Assembly: GCA_002069015.1 (NCBI GenBank)
Contig: MWBL01000018.1
Location: 1 to 34,334, forward strand
DNA from: Firmicutes bacterium ADurb.Bin300
Lineage (GTDB): Bacteria > Bacillota > Clostridia > Oscillospirales > Acutalibacteraceae
Length of the DNA stretch: 34,334 nt
Direction: 5' to 3'
This document shows, in pieces, positions 9,806-20,600 of this stretch. Made by a program: the position numbers and the translations under genes. The notes beneath the pieces were generated by a model. That model had not been told where the DNA came from. It saw nothing but the letters and a program-made list of their open reading frames with translations, and made no database searches. The stretch's first letter is position 1; every line of letters starts with the position of its first letter.

Positions 9806-11066
9806 AATAATTACTAATGAAAAGCTCGGAGAAAGCTACACTTATATAAAGCATTCCTCGGGGCTTTCTATATATGTTTTTCCGAAGGAAGGCTATTCTT
9901 CCTCATATGCAATTTTCGGTACTAAATACGGCTCAATTCATACATGCTTTAAGAGAAGCGATAAGGACTCCTTCAATAAAATACCGGAAGGCACCGCACA
10001 CTTCCTTGAGCACAAGCTGTTTGAGAGCGAAGATATTAACGCGGACGAGCTTTTCGCGAAAACGGGAGCACAATCAAATGCCTATACGACCTTTGACAGA
10101 ACCTGTTATCTTTTTTCTTGCTCAAACAATTTTGCCGAAAATCTTGAAATTTTGCTGAATTTTGTCCGCTCTCCATATTTTACGGCAGAAACGGTTAAAA
10201 AGGAGCAGGGAATAATCGCTCAGGAAATTAATATGTACAAGGACTCACCGGGCTGGCAGAGTTTGTTTAATCTTCTTCGTGCCGTCTATAAAAATCATCC
10301 CGTTAACATTGATATTGCGGGGACAGTCGATTCGATATCACAAATTACCCCTGAGACTCTTTATACATGTTATAACACCTTTTATAATCTTAACAATATG
10401 GTGCTTGCGGTAGCGGGGGATGTAGATGCTGAAATCGTGATTGAAAAGGCCGATAAAATATTGAAACCAACCGACGATATCAGTATTGATACAATATTTG
10501 AAGACGAGCCTGAGACGGTTGTAAAGCCCTATATTGAAGAAAAGCTCTCTGTATCTGTTCCTGTTTTTGCTTTCGGATTTAAGGAGCCGATAAAAACAGA
10601 GCGCAGTACCGCGGAGATTCTAACCAAGAGTATAATCCTTGACATACTCGCAAGCAAAACATCTCCCTTATATAAGGAGCTTCTTGATGAAGGTCTTATA
10701 AATTCCGAGTTTGAGGCTGAATACTTTACAGGCACGGGCTTTGCCGTAACTCTTTTTTCCGGTGAATCAAGCGACCCTAAAAAAGTCGCACAAAAAATTG
10801 TGGCGGAAACTGTTAAAATCAAAGAAAGAGGTATATCTCGAGAAGATTTTGAAAGGTCAAGAAAAAAGCTTTACGGACAGAGTATAATGTCATTTAACGA
10901 TATTCAGGGAATCGCAAATGAGCTTGTAGCGACGCATTTTAAGGGAGATGACTTGTTTTCTGAATTCAATATCCTCTCCGGTCTGACGCTTGAGGATGTG
11001 AATAAAGCCCTTAAAAATACCTTTAACGAAAATGCGCATTCGCTTTCGGTCATTCTTCCAAAATAA
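9798..11066 (+). CDS. yfmH: M16-family zinc peptidase YfmH (EF-P modification-associated)
   Basis: A 422-residue protein with the inverted zinc motif HFLEH at residues 68-72 inside EGTAHFLEHKLFE, and a likely third zinc ligand Glu143 in EQGIIAQEINMYKD. This makes it the catalytic member of the YfmF/YfmH pair. The second half has the usual non-catalytic M16 domain (SPLYKELLDEGLI). It starts inside the end of yfmF and is followed after 15 bases by lgt, so the three genes form one unit. There is no signal peptide, so it should act in the cytoplasm. A role linked to EF-P is known from Bacillus; the peptidase substrate is not known to me. Confidence 0.9.
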   Translation: MRKIITNEKLGESYTYIKHSSGLSIYVFPKEGYSSSYAIFGTKYGSIHTCFKRSDKDSFNKIPEGTAHFLEHKLFESEDINADELFAKTGAQSNAYTTFDRTCYLFSCSNNFAENLEILLNFVRSPYFTAETVKKEQGIIAQEINMYKDSPGWQSLFNLLRAVYKNHPVNIDIAGTVDSISQITPETLYTCYNTFYNLNNMVLAVAGDVDAEIVIEKADKILKPTDDISIDTIFEDEPETVVKPYIEEKLSVSVPVFAFGFKEPIKTERSTAEILTKSIILDILASKTSPLYKELLDEGLINSEFEAEYFTGTGFAVTLFSGESSDPKKVAQKIVAETVKIKERGISREDFERSRKKLYGQSIMSFNDIQGIANELVATHFKGDDLFSEFNILSGLTLEDVNKALKNTFNENAHSLSVILPK

Positions 11067-11081
11067 ACAGAGGTGAAAAAA

Positions 11082-11996
11082 ATGAACTTTCTTGCGGATT
11101 ATTCTCAAGTTACCTTCGCCGGTCTAGATAAGGTTTTTGAGGTTCCGGCGGTAGCGTTTCAGTTTACGCTTCCCTTTGGAAACGGGACTGAAATAACAAT
11201 CAGATGGTACGGAATTATAATCGCTCTCGGGTACACCCTTGCAGTTCTTTTCGGGGGAAGAATGGCCTATACCTGGAAAATGAGCATAAACAAGATGATT
11301 GATGTTCTTATTTACGGCACATTCGGAGGAATTGTCGGAGCAAGAGCGTTTTATGTGATTTTCCAATGGGACTATTACTCGCTTCACCCGGCTGAGATAT
11401 TCAGACTTTGGGAGGGCGGTCTTGCTATATACGGCGGAATTATAGGAGGTCTTATAGCGGCTTTTATAACCTGCCGTTTAGAGAAACTCAGCTTTACAAA
11501 GCTACTCGATTTAGCGGGGATGAGCCTACTTATAGGTCAAAGCATCGGCAGATGGGGCAATTTTATGAATCAGGAAGCGTTCGGAACAAACACCACACTG
11601 CCCTGGGGTATGACGAGTGATAAAGTAGTCAATTACATATTGAGAAATCAAGCATTTTTCGAAGAGCATAATATCGAAATGAACCCGAACGTTCCTGTTC
11701 ACCCGACATTTCTTTATGAATCTCTTTGGTGCGCTCTCGGATTTGTTCTGCTTTATATTATTTGTAAGAAATTTAAGAGGTTCGACGGTCAACTCTTTTT
11801 AGGCTACGGAATATGGTATGCAATAGGACGGGCAATCATTGAAGGCTTAAGAACCGATAGCCTTTATATCGGTACGCTGAGGATTTCTCAGCTCATATCA
11901 ATTCTGATAGCTGTAATTTTTACGGCTTTGTATATTCTCTTTACAATCAGGTATATAAAAAGCAAAAAGACCGAGTCTTCAGCCGCGGGAGAATAA
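11082..11996 (+). CDS. lgt: Prolipoprotein diacylglyceryl transferase
   Basis: This 304-residue multi-pass membrane enzyme moves diacylglycerol from phosphatidylglycerol to the lipobox cysteine of prelipoproteins, the first step of lipoprotein maturation. Family marks are plain: IRWYGIIIALGY in the first span, GARAFYV, LAIYGGIIGG, the signature GRWGNFMNQEAFG, HPTFLYES, and EGLRTDSL near the end. The ATG at 11082 is chosen because AGAGGTG lies six bases ahead; an in-frame GTG at 11073 is part of that ribosome site and is unlikely to be the start. The gene follows yfmH closely and ends the unit. Confidence 0.97.
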   Translation: MNFLADYSQVTFAGLDKVFEVPAVAFQFTLPFGNGTEITIRWYGIIIALGYTLAVLFGGRMAYTWKMSINKMIDVLIYGTFGGIVGARAFYVIFQWDYYSLHPAEIFRLWEGGLAIYGGIIGGLIAAFITCRLEKLSFTKLLDLAGMSLLIGQSIGRWGNFMNQEAFGTNTTLPWGMTSDKVVNYILRNQAFFEEHNIEMNPNVPVHPTFLYESLWCALGFVLLYIICKKFKRFDGQLFLGYGIWYAIGRAIIEGLRTDSLYIGTLRISQLISILIAVIFTALYILFTIRYIKSKKTESSAAGE

Positions 11997-12020
11997 TCTT
12001 GTTAATAAGGGTCTCGCGCC

Positions 12021-12050
12021 TTGACAATATATTAAGTTATAGATTATAAT
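12021..12050 (+). promoter_or_regulatory. Consensus sigma-A promoter for the LRR protein-nadE unit
   Basis: Perfect TTGACA (12021-12026), 18-base spacer, perfect TATAAT (12045-12050). It lies between lgt and the leucine-rich-repeat gene. The 5' leader would be about 70 bases. Confidence 0.85.
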
Positions 12051-12124
12051 GACAATATATGTAAATCAGTCATAATGCACAGGGATTAATTGATTTTGAT
12101 TTTTATTTGAAGGGAAGCGTTTAT

Positions 12125-15100
12125 ATGTCATCTTTGAAAAAGAGTGTGAGCTGCATTCTTACTTTAGTTATGGTGTTTTCTTTTGTTGCGGCAACTCCTC
12201 TATCTGTTAATGCGGTTGATGAGGATTCTCAGTTTACATATCGCAAAATTAAAGATAATTCTGAAATTGAGTTAACCGGATATATAGGTAATTCAAATAC
12301 CGTCAATATCCCCGGAACAATTGAGAATCTCGATGTTTCTTCAATCGGGGAGGGAGCTTTTGAGAACAAGACGGCGATTGAATCCGTTAAATTTACAAGC
12401 AAGGTGACAAATATAGATAAAAACGCCTTCAAAGGCTGCGCCTCGCTGAAAACCCTTACTAAGATGAATGAGGTTGCCTCAATCGGCGAATCCGCTTTTG
12501 AAGGCTGTTCTTCTCTTGAGTCGTTCGTATTCCCGTCAAACGTTACAGAGGTTTCTTCACGCGTTTTTTACGGTTGCTCCTCCTTGTCTTCAATTGAGGT
12601 TCACAGGAATATTGAAACGATAGGAAGAGATCCGTTTTCGGGAACCAAATGGTATAACGGACAACCCGACGGTATTCTTACGGCAGGCAAAATTGCCTTT
12701 TCATACAAGGGGGACATAACCGATATTGAAATACCCTTGGATATTGAAAAGATTAACAATTACGCTTTTCTGGGCTGTAAAACTCTTAAGACGGTTAAAT
12801 TATCTGACGATGTTGAGGACATAGGATACTATGCATTTCAAAATTGCACATCGCTTGAGTCGATAACATTCGGGGTAGGTGCCGCCCTTATTTATGCGGG
12901 AGCATTCAAGGGCTGTACGTCTCTTAAGGAAGCGAATTGCGGCGACACGATGGCTTCTGTAGGTTATCAGGCATTTTACGGCTGCACCTCCTTGGAAGTG
13001 TTCACAGCAGGAGAGGTCCTTTCGGAAATCGGAGATTATGCCTTTTATGACACGGCGATAAAAACCATTTCCTTGGGTAAAAATGTTAATAATATAGGCG
13101 CCCATGCCTTCCTCAACTGCAAAAAGCTTGAAAGCTTTTCGGTTGATGAGGCAAGCAAAAGCTATAAGGCTGTTGACGGCGTTTTGTTCAGCAAGAATGA
13201 GAAGACCCTTGTAGCTTATCCCGCCGCAAAGGCAGGAGATTATGAGGTACCGAAGAATGTTGAAACGATAGCGGCGGGCTCTTTCAGAAATTCTAAAGTT
13301 ACCGGCGTTACCTTTGCCGAGGATTCCAAGGCAAAAACTCTCGGCAGTTATGCCTTTATGGATTGTGCAATCGAAAGTATACATATGTCCGGAAATATAG
13401 ATTTAATCAGTGTTGGCGCTTTTAAGGGCTGCACATCTCTGAAATCCGTCACACTTCCCGAGTCCCTTACCAAAATCGGTTCATATGCCTTTTTCGGGAA
13501 CACGGCTCTTACGGAGATAATTATTCCCGGCAAGGTTACAGATATTTCCACATATGCTTTTGCCGACTGTGCGAATCTTAAAAAGGTAAAAATCACAGAT
13601 GTAATCAGAGTTCGATCTTATGCCTTCGGGTCATGTCGTTCGCTTTCAGATTTGGATCTTGGTTCTTCGCTCCAGAGTGTGAACGATTATGCATTTAACA
13701 ATTGTTCCAAGCTCACTTCTCTTAATTTTCCCGCTTCTCTTGACGATATAAGCGCGTTAGCATTTTCGGGTTGCTTTGGACTTAAGGGGATTTTCGTTGA
13801 AAACGGCGGAAAATACTTTGCAGACGGTAAGGCTCTTTACAGAAGCACGCCGGAAAGTACGCTCGTGATGCTTGCCGACAAGTCCGCCGCGTCCTATTCC
13901 TTAAAAGACGATACTAAGGCTATTGCCGCTGACGCATTTAAGGACTGCAAAAGCTTAACCGACATTAATGTTCCCGGGTCTGTTTTGTCTGTTAAAGCCG
14001 GTGCATTGGATGATACGCCGTGGATTACATCAAAAAGAGGCAATGTTTATGTCGGTAAGGTTTTTTACAAAGCGGATAACGGCTCAACCGTTGTCAATGT
14101 AGAAAACGGTACTATTGCAATTGCCGAAAGAGCTTTTAAGGATTCTCGGGTTAATACTGTTAATCTTCCCTCTACCCTTAAATATATCGGGAAAGAAGCT
14201 TTCTTCAATACGCGTATATCCGAGCTTGTTATTCCTTCGGGAGTAGTTTACATGGGTGATATGTGTGTTGCAAACTCTAATGTACTTACAAAAATCACTC
14301 TTCCCTCTTCCCTTAAATCACTCGGAAAGGGTGCGTTTTACAAGTGCGCGGCGCTGCTTTCGGCAGAGCTTCCCGAGAAGTTGACCCGAATAGAGGCTGA
14401 CACTTTCTATGCTTGTGTCTCTCTCTCGGAAATAAAGCTCGGCTCAAGCCTTGAGTCTATCGGAACATATGCATTCTCAGAGTGCAGCGGTTTGAAAGAA
14501 CTGACTATTCCAAAGGCCTTGAGTTCAATAGATAAATATGCTTTTACAGGATGCTCAAATCTTGAAAAATTTAATTGTGATAATGAAAACACAACATTTG
14601 CTCAGGTTGACGGAGTCTTATTCCTTCGCGAGACGGAAAGTGAAGAATTAAGTACTATAGCCTTCTATCCCACCGGAAGAAACGGCAAATATGTTGTTCC
14701 CGAAGAGGTTAAAACAATCGGTGCCGGGGCATTCTATGATTGCGATGCCCTAACGGGAATTACCTTCAATAACGGGATTAAAACGATTGAAGCAGAGGCG
14801 TTTTTCGATTGTGACGCTATAACTGAAATTGAAATTCCGGAAGGCTGCAAGGGAATAAAATCACTCGCTTTCGCCTCATGTGATGAGCTTCGCTCGTTTA
14901 CGGTAAACAGCAACTTAACGGAATATGATAAAAACACATTTGAAGGCTGCCCATACTTTTCCTTTAACTCTGTAAAGATTGTTCTTGCGGAAAGCTCGTC
15001 TTTGTCTTTAATTATATTCGTGGTTATTATTGCCGTTATAGGTATTGCGGGATATCTCATTTACCGTAAAAGAGTCAGGAAAAACGACGAGGAGGCATCG

Positions 15101-15154
15101 GCCGCTCTTTCCAAGTCAAATGATAAAAATAGCGAAAGTTCTAAGAAAAAATAG
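12125..15154 (+). CDS. BspA-like leucine-rich-repeat (LRR_5) surface protein with C-terminal membrane anchor
   Basis: A 1009-residue exported protein. Residues 1 to about 31 are a signal peptide (KKS, hydrophobic core LTLVMVFSFVAATPL, likely cleavage after VNA). Nearly all of the rest is tandem units of about 23 residues of the BspA type, with core AFxGCxSLxxVxxPxxVxxIG, broken by longer modules such as DGVLFSKNEKTLVAYPAA. A membrane span at about 959-980 is followed by RKRVRKN and a short lysine/serine-rich tail, so the protein should sit in the membrane with its repeats outside. BspA-like proteins of gut and oral bacteria bind host or partner-cell surfaces; that role here is inference. The ATG at 12125 is preferred because AAGGGA is nine bases ahead; an upstream in-frame TTG overlaps that site. 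It has its own promoter and ends with TAG. Confidence 0.92.
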   Translation: MSSLKKSVSCILTLVMVFSFVAATPLSVNAVDEDSQFTYRKIKDNSEIELTGYIGNSNTVNIPGTIENLDVSSIGEGAFENKTAIESVKFTSKVTNIDKNAFKGCASLKTLTKMNEVASIGESAFEGCSSLESFVFPSNVTEVSSRVFYGCSSLSSIEVHRNIETIGRDPFSGTKWYNGQPDGILTAGKIAFSYKGDITDIEIPLDIEKINNYAFLGCKTLKTVKLSDDVEDIGYYAFQNCTSLESITFGVGAALIYAGAFKGCTSLKEANCGDTMASVGYQAFYGCTSLEVFTAGEVLSEIGDYAFYDTAIKTISLGKNVNNIGAHAFLNCKKLESFSVDEASKSYKAVDGVLFSKNEKTLVAYPAAKAGDYEVPKNVETIAAGSFRNSKVTGVTFAEDSKAKTLGSYAFMDCAIESIHMSGNIDLISVGAFKGCTSLKSVTLPESLTKIGSYAFFGNTALTEIIIPGKVTDISTYAFADCANLKKVKITDVIRVRSYAFGSCRSLSDLDLGSSLQSVNDYAFNNCSKLTSLNFPASLDDISALAFSGCFGLKGIFVENGGKYFADGKALYRSTPESTLVMLADKSAASYSLKDDTKAIAADAFKDCKSLTDINVPGSVLSVKAGALDDTPWITSKRGNVYVGKVFYKADNGSTVVNVENGTIAIAERAFKDSRVNTVNLPSTLKYIGKEAFFNTRISELVIPSGVVYMGDMCVANSNVLTKITLPSSLKSLGKGAFYKCAALLSAELPEKLTRIEADTFYACVSLSEIKLGSSLESIGTYAFSECSGLKELTIPKALSSIDKYAFTGCSNLEKFNCDNENTTFAQVDGVLFLRETESEELSTIAFYPTGRNGKYVVPEEVKTIGAGAFYDCDALTGITFNNGIKTIEAEAFFDCDAITEIEIPEGCKGIKSLAFASCDELRSFTVNSNLTEYDKNTFEGCPYFSFNSVKIVLAESSSLSLIIFVVIIAVIGIAGYLIYRKRVRKNDEEASAALSKSNDKNSESSKKK

Positions 15155-15171
15155 ATTTTTGAGTGAGATAT

Positions 15172-15906
15172 ATGTTCGACGCTGAAAAAACGCGCGATGA
15201 TATTGTCAACTGGATAATTGAATACTTTCGGGATAACGGCAAAGGCTGTAATGCAGTCATTGGCATATCCGGCGGAAAGGACAGCTCAATTGTTGCGGCA
15301 TTGTGTGCAAGGGCATTGGGCAAAGATAGAGTAATCGGCGTTTTGATGCCCAACGGAATTCAGACCGATATTGATGTCTCCTATTCTCTTTGTGAATTTC
15401 TTGGTATTAAGAGCTATACAATCAGCATAGGAAATATGTTCAATGCGCTTATGGATGAGCTTAGGAGCAAGCTTGATTCGGTTTCCGAGAGGACGACGAT
15501 AAACGTACAGCCCAGACTGCGCATGTCCGTTATTTATGCTGTTTCTCAATCAGTTAACGGCAGGGTTGCCTCTACAAGCAATTTTTCGGAAGACTATGTC
15601 GGATATATTACCAGGTTCGGTGATGCATTAGGTGACTTTGCGCCTATCGCAAAGCTTACGGTAGACGAAGTTAAAGCAGTAGGAAGAGCTCTAGGACTTC
15701 CCTCCTTATTTGTTGATAAGCTTCCTGTTGACGGTCTTACGAATAAATCCGATGAAGAAAACCTCGGATTTACCTATGAAATTCTTGACAAATTCATAAG
15801 GACGGGTATTTGTGAAGACGAAAACATAAAAAACAAAATAATTTATCTGAATCAAACCAATAAGTTTAAATTTGAGCCTATTCCCACATTTCAATATGAG
15901 CCTTAA
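15172..15906 (+). CDS. nadE: NAD synthetase (ammonia-dependent)
   Basis: This 244-residue cytoplasmic enzyme adenylates nicotinic acid adenine dinucleotide and amidates it to NAD. The pyrophosphatase loop GISGGKDSS is at residues 31-39; further family marks are QPRLRMSVIY, STSNFSEDYVGYITRFGD and GDFAPIAKLTVDEV. It has no N-terminal nitrilase (glutaminase) domain, so it would use ammonia. It starts 17 bases after the LRR gene and probably shares its transcript. The ATG at 15172 has GAGTGAG five bases ahead; the GTG at 15163 is within that site. A strong terminator follows. Confidence 0.96.
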   Translation: MFDAEKTRDDIVNWIIEYFRDNGKGCNAVIGISGGKDSSIVAALCARALGKDRVIGVLMPNGIQTDIDVSYSLCEFLGIKSYTISIGNMFNALMDELRSKLDSVSERTTINVQPRLRMSVIYAVSQSVNGRVASTSNFSEDYVGYITRFGDALGDFAPIAKLTVDEVKAVGRALGLPSLFVDKLPVDGLTNKSDEENLGFTYEILDKFIRTGICEDENIKNKIIYLNQTNKFKFEPIPTFQYEP

Positions 15907-15910
15907 AGAT

Positions 15911-15952
15911 AAAAAAATCCGCCGCAGACAATAAGCCTGCGGCGGTGTTTTT
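15911..15952. terminator. Bidirectional intrinsic terminator between nadE and fhs
   Basis: A perfect 9-bp GC-rich stem, CCGCCGCAG (15919-15927) with CTGCGGCGG (15937-15945) and a 9-base loop, has seven A on its left (15911-15917) and TGTTTTTTT on its right. It can therefore stop nadE from the left and the purine operon from the right. Confidence 0.92.
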
Positions 15953-15955
15953 TCG

Positions 15956-17626
15956 TTAAAACAGTCCCGATATCACTCCGTTTTCATCGATATCGATTTT
16001 TTCGGCGGCAGGAACCTTAGGAAGTCCGGGCATTGTCATTATATCGCCAAGAAGAGCAACGATAAATCCCGCTCCCGCGCTGATTTTAACCTTACGCACC
16101 GTTATTTGAAAATCGAGGGGCGCACCGAGTTTTGTCGGGTCATCGGAAAAGCTGTATTGAGTTTTGGCGATGCAGATAGGAAGACCTCCTAAGCCGTTTT
16201 CGTTTAACTGAGTAATATCCTTATCAGCCTCGGGAGTATAGGTTACGGCATTTGCCCCATAGACTCTAAAAGCTATTGTTTCGATTTTATTCTTTATTGT
16301 ATCATCAACTGAGTATGAAAAGGAGAAATTATTCGTTTCGTTTTCGCAAAGCCTGATTACCTCTCTTGCGAGTGCTTCACCTCCGAGGCCCCCGTCAGCC
16401 CAAACTGTAGTTAATATACCGTTTAAGCCGTTTTCATTGCAGACATTTTGAAGAAGCTTGATTTCGGCATCCGTATCGGAAGGAAAACGATTTATTGCGA
16501 CAACGCAGGGGAGCTTGAATACGTTTTTAATATTTGATGTATGCCTTAAAAGATTAGGAATGCCTTTTTCTAATGCGTCAAGATTTTCATTTGAGAGATG
16601 CGCTTTAGCTGCTCCTCCGTGAAGCTTAAGAGCGCGTATAGTTGCTACTACAACAACGCACGAAGGTGTCAGCCCTGCTGTGCGGCATTTTATATCAAAA
16701 AACTTTTCAGCTCCGAGATCGGCCCCGAAGCCTGCCTCCGTAACGGTATAATCCGCAAGTTTTAACGCCGTTTTTGTAGCTATTACGGAGTTGCACCCAT
16801 GGGCGATATTAGCGAAAGGACCGCCGTGAACAATTGCGGGTGTTCCTTCGAGAGTTTGCACTAAATTTGGCTTAACAGCTTCCTTGAGAAGCGATGCCAT
16901 TGCGCCTACCGCATTAAGCTCTCCCGCGGTTACGGGCTTTCCTTCATAAGAATAGGCGACTATTATTCTTGACAATCTTTCCTTAAGCTCCGTTATTGAT
17001 GAGGACAAGCATAAAATTGCCATGATTTCGGAAGCAACCGTGATATCGAAGCCGTCCTCACGAGGCACCCCGTGTGCCTTCCCCCCAAGACCGTCTATAA
17101 TATTTCTGAGTTGCCTGTCATTCATATCAACGCAGCGCTTCCATGTAATGCGTCTTACATCAATACGAAGTTCATTTCCTTGTTGAATATGATTATCAAG
17201 CATAGCAGCAAGAAGATTATTTGCAGCCCCAATAGCGTGAAAGTCACCGGTGAAATGCAGGTTAATATCCTCCATTGGAACTACCTGAGCGTATCCGCCC
17301 CCTGCGGCTCCGCCTTTAACACCGAAAACCGGTCCCAGAGAGGGCTCCCGTAAAGCGGCTATGCTTTTTTTTCCTATTTTTCTTAAAGCGTCTGTAAGCC
17401 CAACTGTAACGGTAGTTTTACCTTCTCCCGATGATGTTGGGGTGATGGCGGTTACCAAAATCAGCTTTCCGTTTTTTCGTGTATCATCGTTCATTATTGA
17501 AAGGGGAAGCTTTGCCTTATATTTTCCGTGCAATTCGAGAAAATCTCTTTCAATACCGACTAAAGACGCTATCTCTTCAATAGGAATAATAGGGGTGCTT
17601 TGAGCTATTTCTATATCTGTTTTCAT
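15956..17626 (-). CDS. fhs: Formate-tetrahydrofolate ligase
   Basis: This 556-residue enzyme makes 10-formyl-tetrahydrofolate from formate, THF and ATP. The nucleotide loop [11 protein letters not shown] is at about 62-72, followed by [20 protein letters not shown] and later [13 protein letters not shown] and [13 protein letters not shown], all typical of the family. It is the last gene of the purine operon, 14 bases after purL. Its product is the one-carbon donor for PurN and for the AICAR transformylase encoded upstream on the same transcript. The ATG at 17626 is chosen because GGAGG lies five bases ahead; an in-frame TTG at 17638 would precede that site. Confidence 0.97.
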   Translation of the reverse strand: MKTDIEIAQSTPIIPIEEIASLVGIERDFLELHGKYKAKLPLSIMNDDTRKNGKLILVTAITPTSSGEGKTTVTVGLTDALRKIGKKSIAALREPSLGPVFGVKGGAAGGGYAQVVPMEDINLHFTGDFHAIGAANNLLAAMLDNHIQQGNELRIDVRRITWKRCVDMNDRQLRNIIDGLGGKAHGVPREDGFDITVASEIMAILCLSSSITELKERLSRIIVAYSYEGKPVTAGELNAVGAMASLLKEAVKPNLVQTLEGTPAIVHGGPFANIAHGCNSVIATKTALKLADYTVTEAGFGADLGAEKFFDIKCRTAGLTPSCVVVVATIRALKLHGGAAKAHLSNENLDALEKGIPNLLRHTSNIKNVFKLPCVVAINRFPSDTDAEIKLLQNVCNENGLNGILTTVWADGGLGGEALAREVIRLCENETNNFSFSYSVDDTIKNKIETIAFRVYGANAVTYTPEADKDITQLNENGLGGLPICIAKTQYSFSDDPTKLGAPLDFQITVRKVKISAGAGFIVALLGDIMTMPGLPKVPAAEKIDIDENGVISGLF

Positions 17627-17640
17627 ATTTGCCTCCAAGG

Positions 17641-20600
17641 TTACTTAAAATATTTTACAGCCGAAGAGAAGATACCCATGTCATATCTGCCTTCAACGTT
17701 CTTATAAAGATTATTTCCGATTCTCTCGCTATGTCCCATTTTTCCGAAAACCCTGCCGTCGGGTGAGGTAATACCCTCAACCGCATATGCGGACCCGTTA
17801 GGATTAAAGCGTATATCGTAGGAAGCATTACCGAAATTATCGACATACTGAGTCGCAATTTGACCCTTTGAAGCAAGCTCAAAAAGCAAATTGTCTTCAC
17901 AAATAAAACGCCCTTCGCCGTGAGAAATCGGGACACTGTATATTTCTCCCACGGCGGTACTCGAAAGCCACGGAGAAATATTCGATGCTATTCGGGTGCG
18001 AACGATTTTTGACTGATGCCTGCCTATTGTGTTGTAGGTTAAGGTGGGCGACGAGGCATCGGAATCTCTTATTTCGCCATAGGGGACAAGTCCAAGCTTA
18101 ATAAGAGCTTGAAAACCGTTACATATTCCGCACATAAGACCGTCACGTTTTTTGAGTAAAATCTCCACTTGCTCCTTGATGGCAGCGTTTCTGAAAAATG
18201 ATGTTATGAATTTACCTGAGCCGTCAGGTTCATCGCCGCCCGAAAATCCGCCGGGAATAACGATAATTTGAGAATGCTTGATTTCCTTAGCAAATTTTTC
18301 AGTGCAGTAGGCTATATCTTGAGCAGAAAGATTTTTTATCACCAGGATAACAGGTTCGGCACCGGCTTGTGATAAAGCCTTTGAAGTATCGTATTCACAG
18401 TTTGTTCCCGGAAAAACAGGAATGAGAACTCGCGGTTTTGCCGTTTTAATCATCGGTGAGCGGGAAACTGACCCCCTGAACGAAAAATTCTGTATAGGTA
18501 ACTCCTCGGTTTTAATTCCACCGGGGAATATGTGTTCAAGCTTTTCTTCATAAATCCTTAATAAAGAGTCAAGAGATAAAGAGGAACCGCGATGTGATAT
18601 TTTTGTGTCGCTGCAGGTCATACCCAAAGGAATGCCTATGTCAAAATCTTCGGTGAGTTCAAGTATAAAAGAACCGTAATCGTAACCGAATATTTCATCC
18701 GTTGATATAGAATCGTCGAAGATGAAGCCTATTTCATTACCAATGCACATCTTAAATATACCCTCAGCTATCCCTCCGTAAACGGGCGTATAGGCGGAGC
18801 ATACGGATTTATTGAGTATCAGGGAATGCACGGCTGCAAAAACAGAAAGGAGTGATTGGGGTTTTGCAAGCCCGCTTTGATCATATTCCGGTTTTAGCAG
18901 ACATACTCTGTGGTTTGGCTTTTTAAATTCGGGTGTAACAATATTATTTGCCTTTTCCGTAGTAACCGCAAAGGAGACGAGGGTAGGGGGGACGTCAATA
19001 TCCTCAAAGCTGCCGCTCATAGAGTCCTTTCCGCCTATTGCGGCTATTCCCAAATCCATCTGAGCCTTAAATGCACCAAGCAGTGCCGACATGGGCTTGC
19101 CCCAGCGGGCTTTATCAGCACCGGGCTTTTCAAAGTATTCCTGAAATGTCAGATATACCTCCTTGAAGGAAGCTCCCGATGCCATAAGCTTTGAAACAGA
19201 TTCTACAACGGCAAGATATGCACCGTGGAAAGGGCTTTTTTCCGAGATAAACGGATTATATCCCCAACTCATGAGAGAGCAAGTGTCAGTGTTTGACTTT
19301 TCAACCGAAACCTTATGAACCATCGCCTGGGAAGGTGTTAGCTGCCGCTTGCCCCCAAAGGGCATAATGACTGTGTTTGCCCCTATTGTTGAATCAAAAC
19401 GCTCTGAAAGACCGCGTTTTGAGCAAACATTAAGATCTGCCGCCAAATCCTTATAAAGAGATATAAAGTCACCCTTTGCCTCACGCTTAAAGGGCTTAGG
19501 TTTTTCAGCCAAAACGTCGATATGCTTTTGCGCGCCGTTTGAGTTAAGAAACTCACGCGATATGTCTACAATGGATTCGCCGTTCCAATTCATAATGAGG
19601 CGAGGATTATTTTTTATTTTCGCCACCTTCGTCGCCTCAAGGTTTTCGGCGGCCGCTAATTCACAAAATCGCTCTGCGTCATCGGGGGAAACAACGACGG
19701 CCATTCTTTCTTGTGATTCGCTTATAGCAAGCTCAGTACCGTCAAGTCCGTCATACTTCTTTTTAATTGCGTTCAAATCGATAACTACGCCGTCTGCAAG
19801 CTCTCCTATTGCAACGGATACTCCGCCCGCGCCGAAATCATTGCAGCGTTTTATCAGCAAGGAAGCCTCTTCGTTTCTGAAAAGCCTTTGAAGCTTTCTC
19901 TCCTCGGGTGCGTTGCCTTTTTGAACCTCGGCGCCGCAGGTTTCGAGAGAAGAAAGGTTATGCGATTTAGAAGAGCCTGTTGCCCCACCGCAGCCGTCTC
20001 TTCCCGTTCTGCCCCCAAGAAGGATAACAATATCTCCCTCTTCAGGCTCCTCGCGTCTTATGTTTTTTGCCGGAGCTGCTCCTATAACAGCGCCAATTTC
20101 CATTCTTTTAGCCGCATAGCCCTCGTGATATATCTCGTCTACCTGACCCGTAGCAATACCTATCTGGTTACCGTATGAGCTGTATCCCGCCGCGGCGGTT
20201 GTGACGATTTTCCTTTGGGGCAGCTTTCCCTTAATAGTGTCCTTTACGGGCGTAAGGGGATTTGCCGCTCCGGTTACACGCATAGCGGCGTAAACGTATG
20301 CTCTGCCCGACAGCGGGTCGCGTATTGCTCCTCCGATACAGGTGGCGGCACCGCCGAACGGCTCAATTTCTGTGGGGTGATTATGCGTTTCATTTTTGAA
20401 AAGAAGAAGCCAGTCCTCCTCTTCTCCTTCAATCTCTACCTTGATTTTAACGGTGCAAGCGTTAACCTCGGGAGAAGAGTCCAAAAGAGGGAGCTTTCCC
20501 GTTTTTTTAAGGAAGCGAGCTCCTATTGTCGCTATGTCCATTAGATTTACGGGTTTTTCAATATGGAGCAGTTCCCGGACTTTTAGGTAATCGTCGAAAG

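Noticed and set aside
11073-11081. GTG at 11073 as start of lgt
   Set aside because: This GTG is part of the AGAGGTG ribosome site that fits the ATG at 11082.
12800-13384. A 194-codon open frame on the minus strand
   Set aside because: It lies fully inside the LRR protein gene, has no ribosome site or recognisable family, and is a by-product of the repeated codon pattern.
12125-15154. Direct repeats suggesting a CRISPR-like or satellite array
   Set aside because: The repeats are in protein, at about 23 residues, with diverged DNA; there are no constant repeats with unique spacers.
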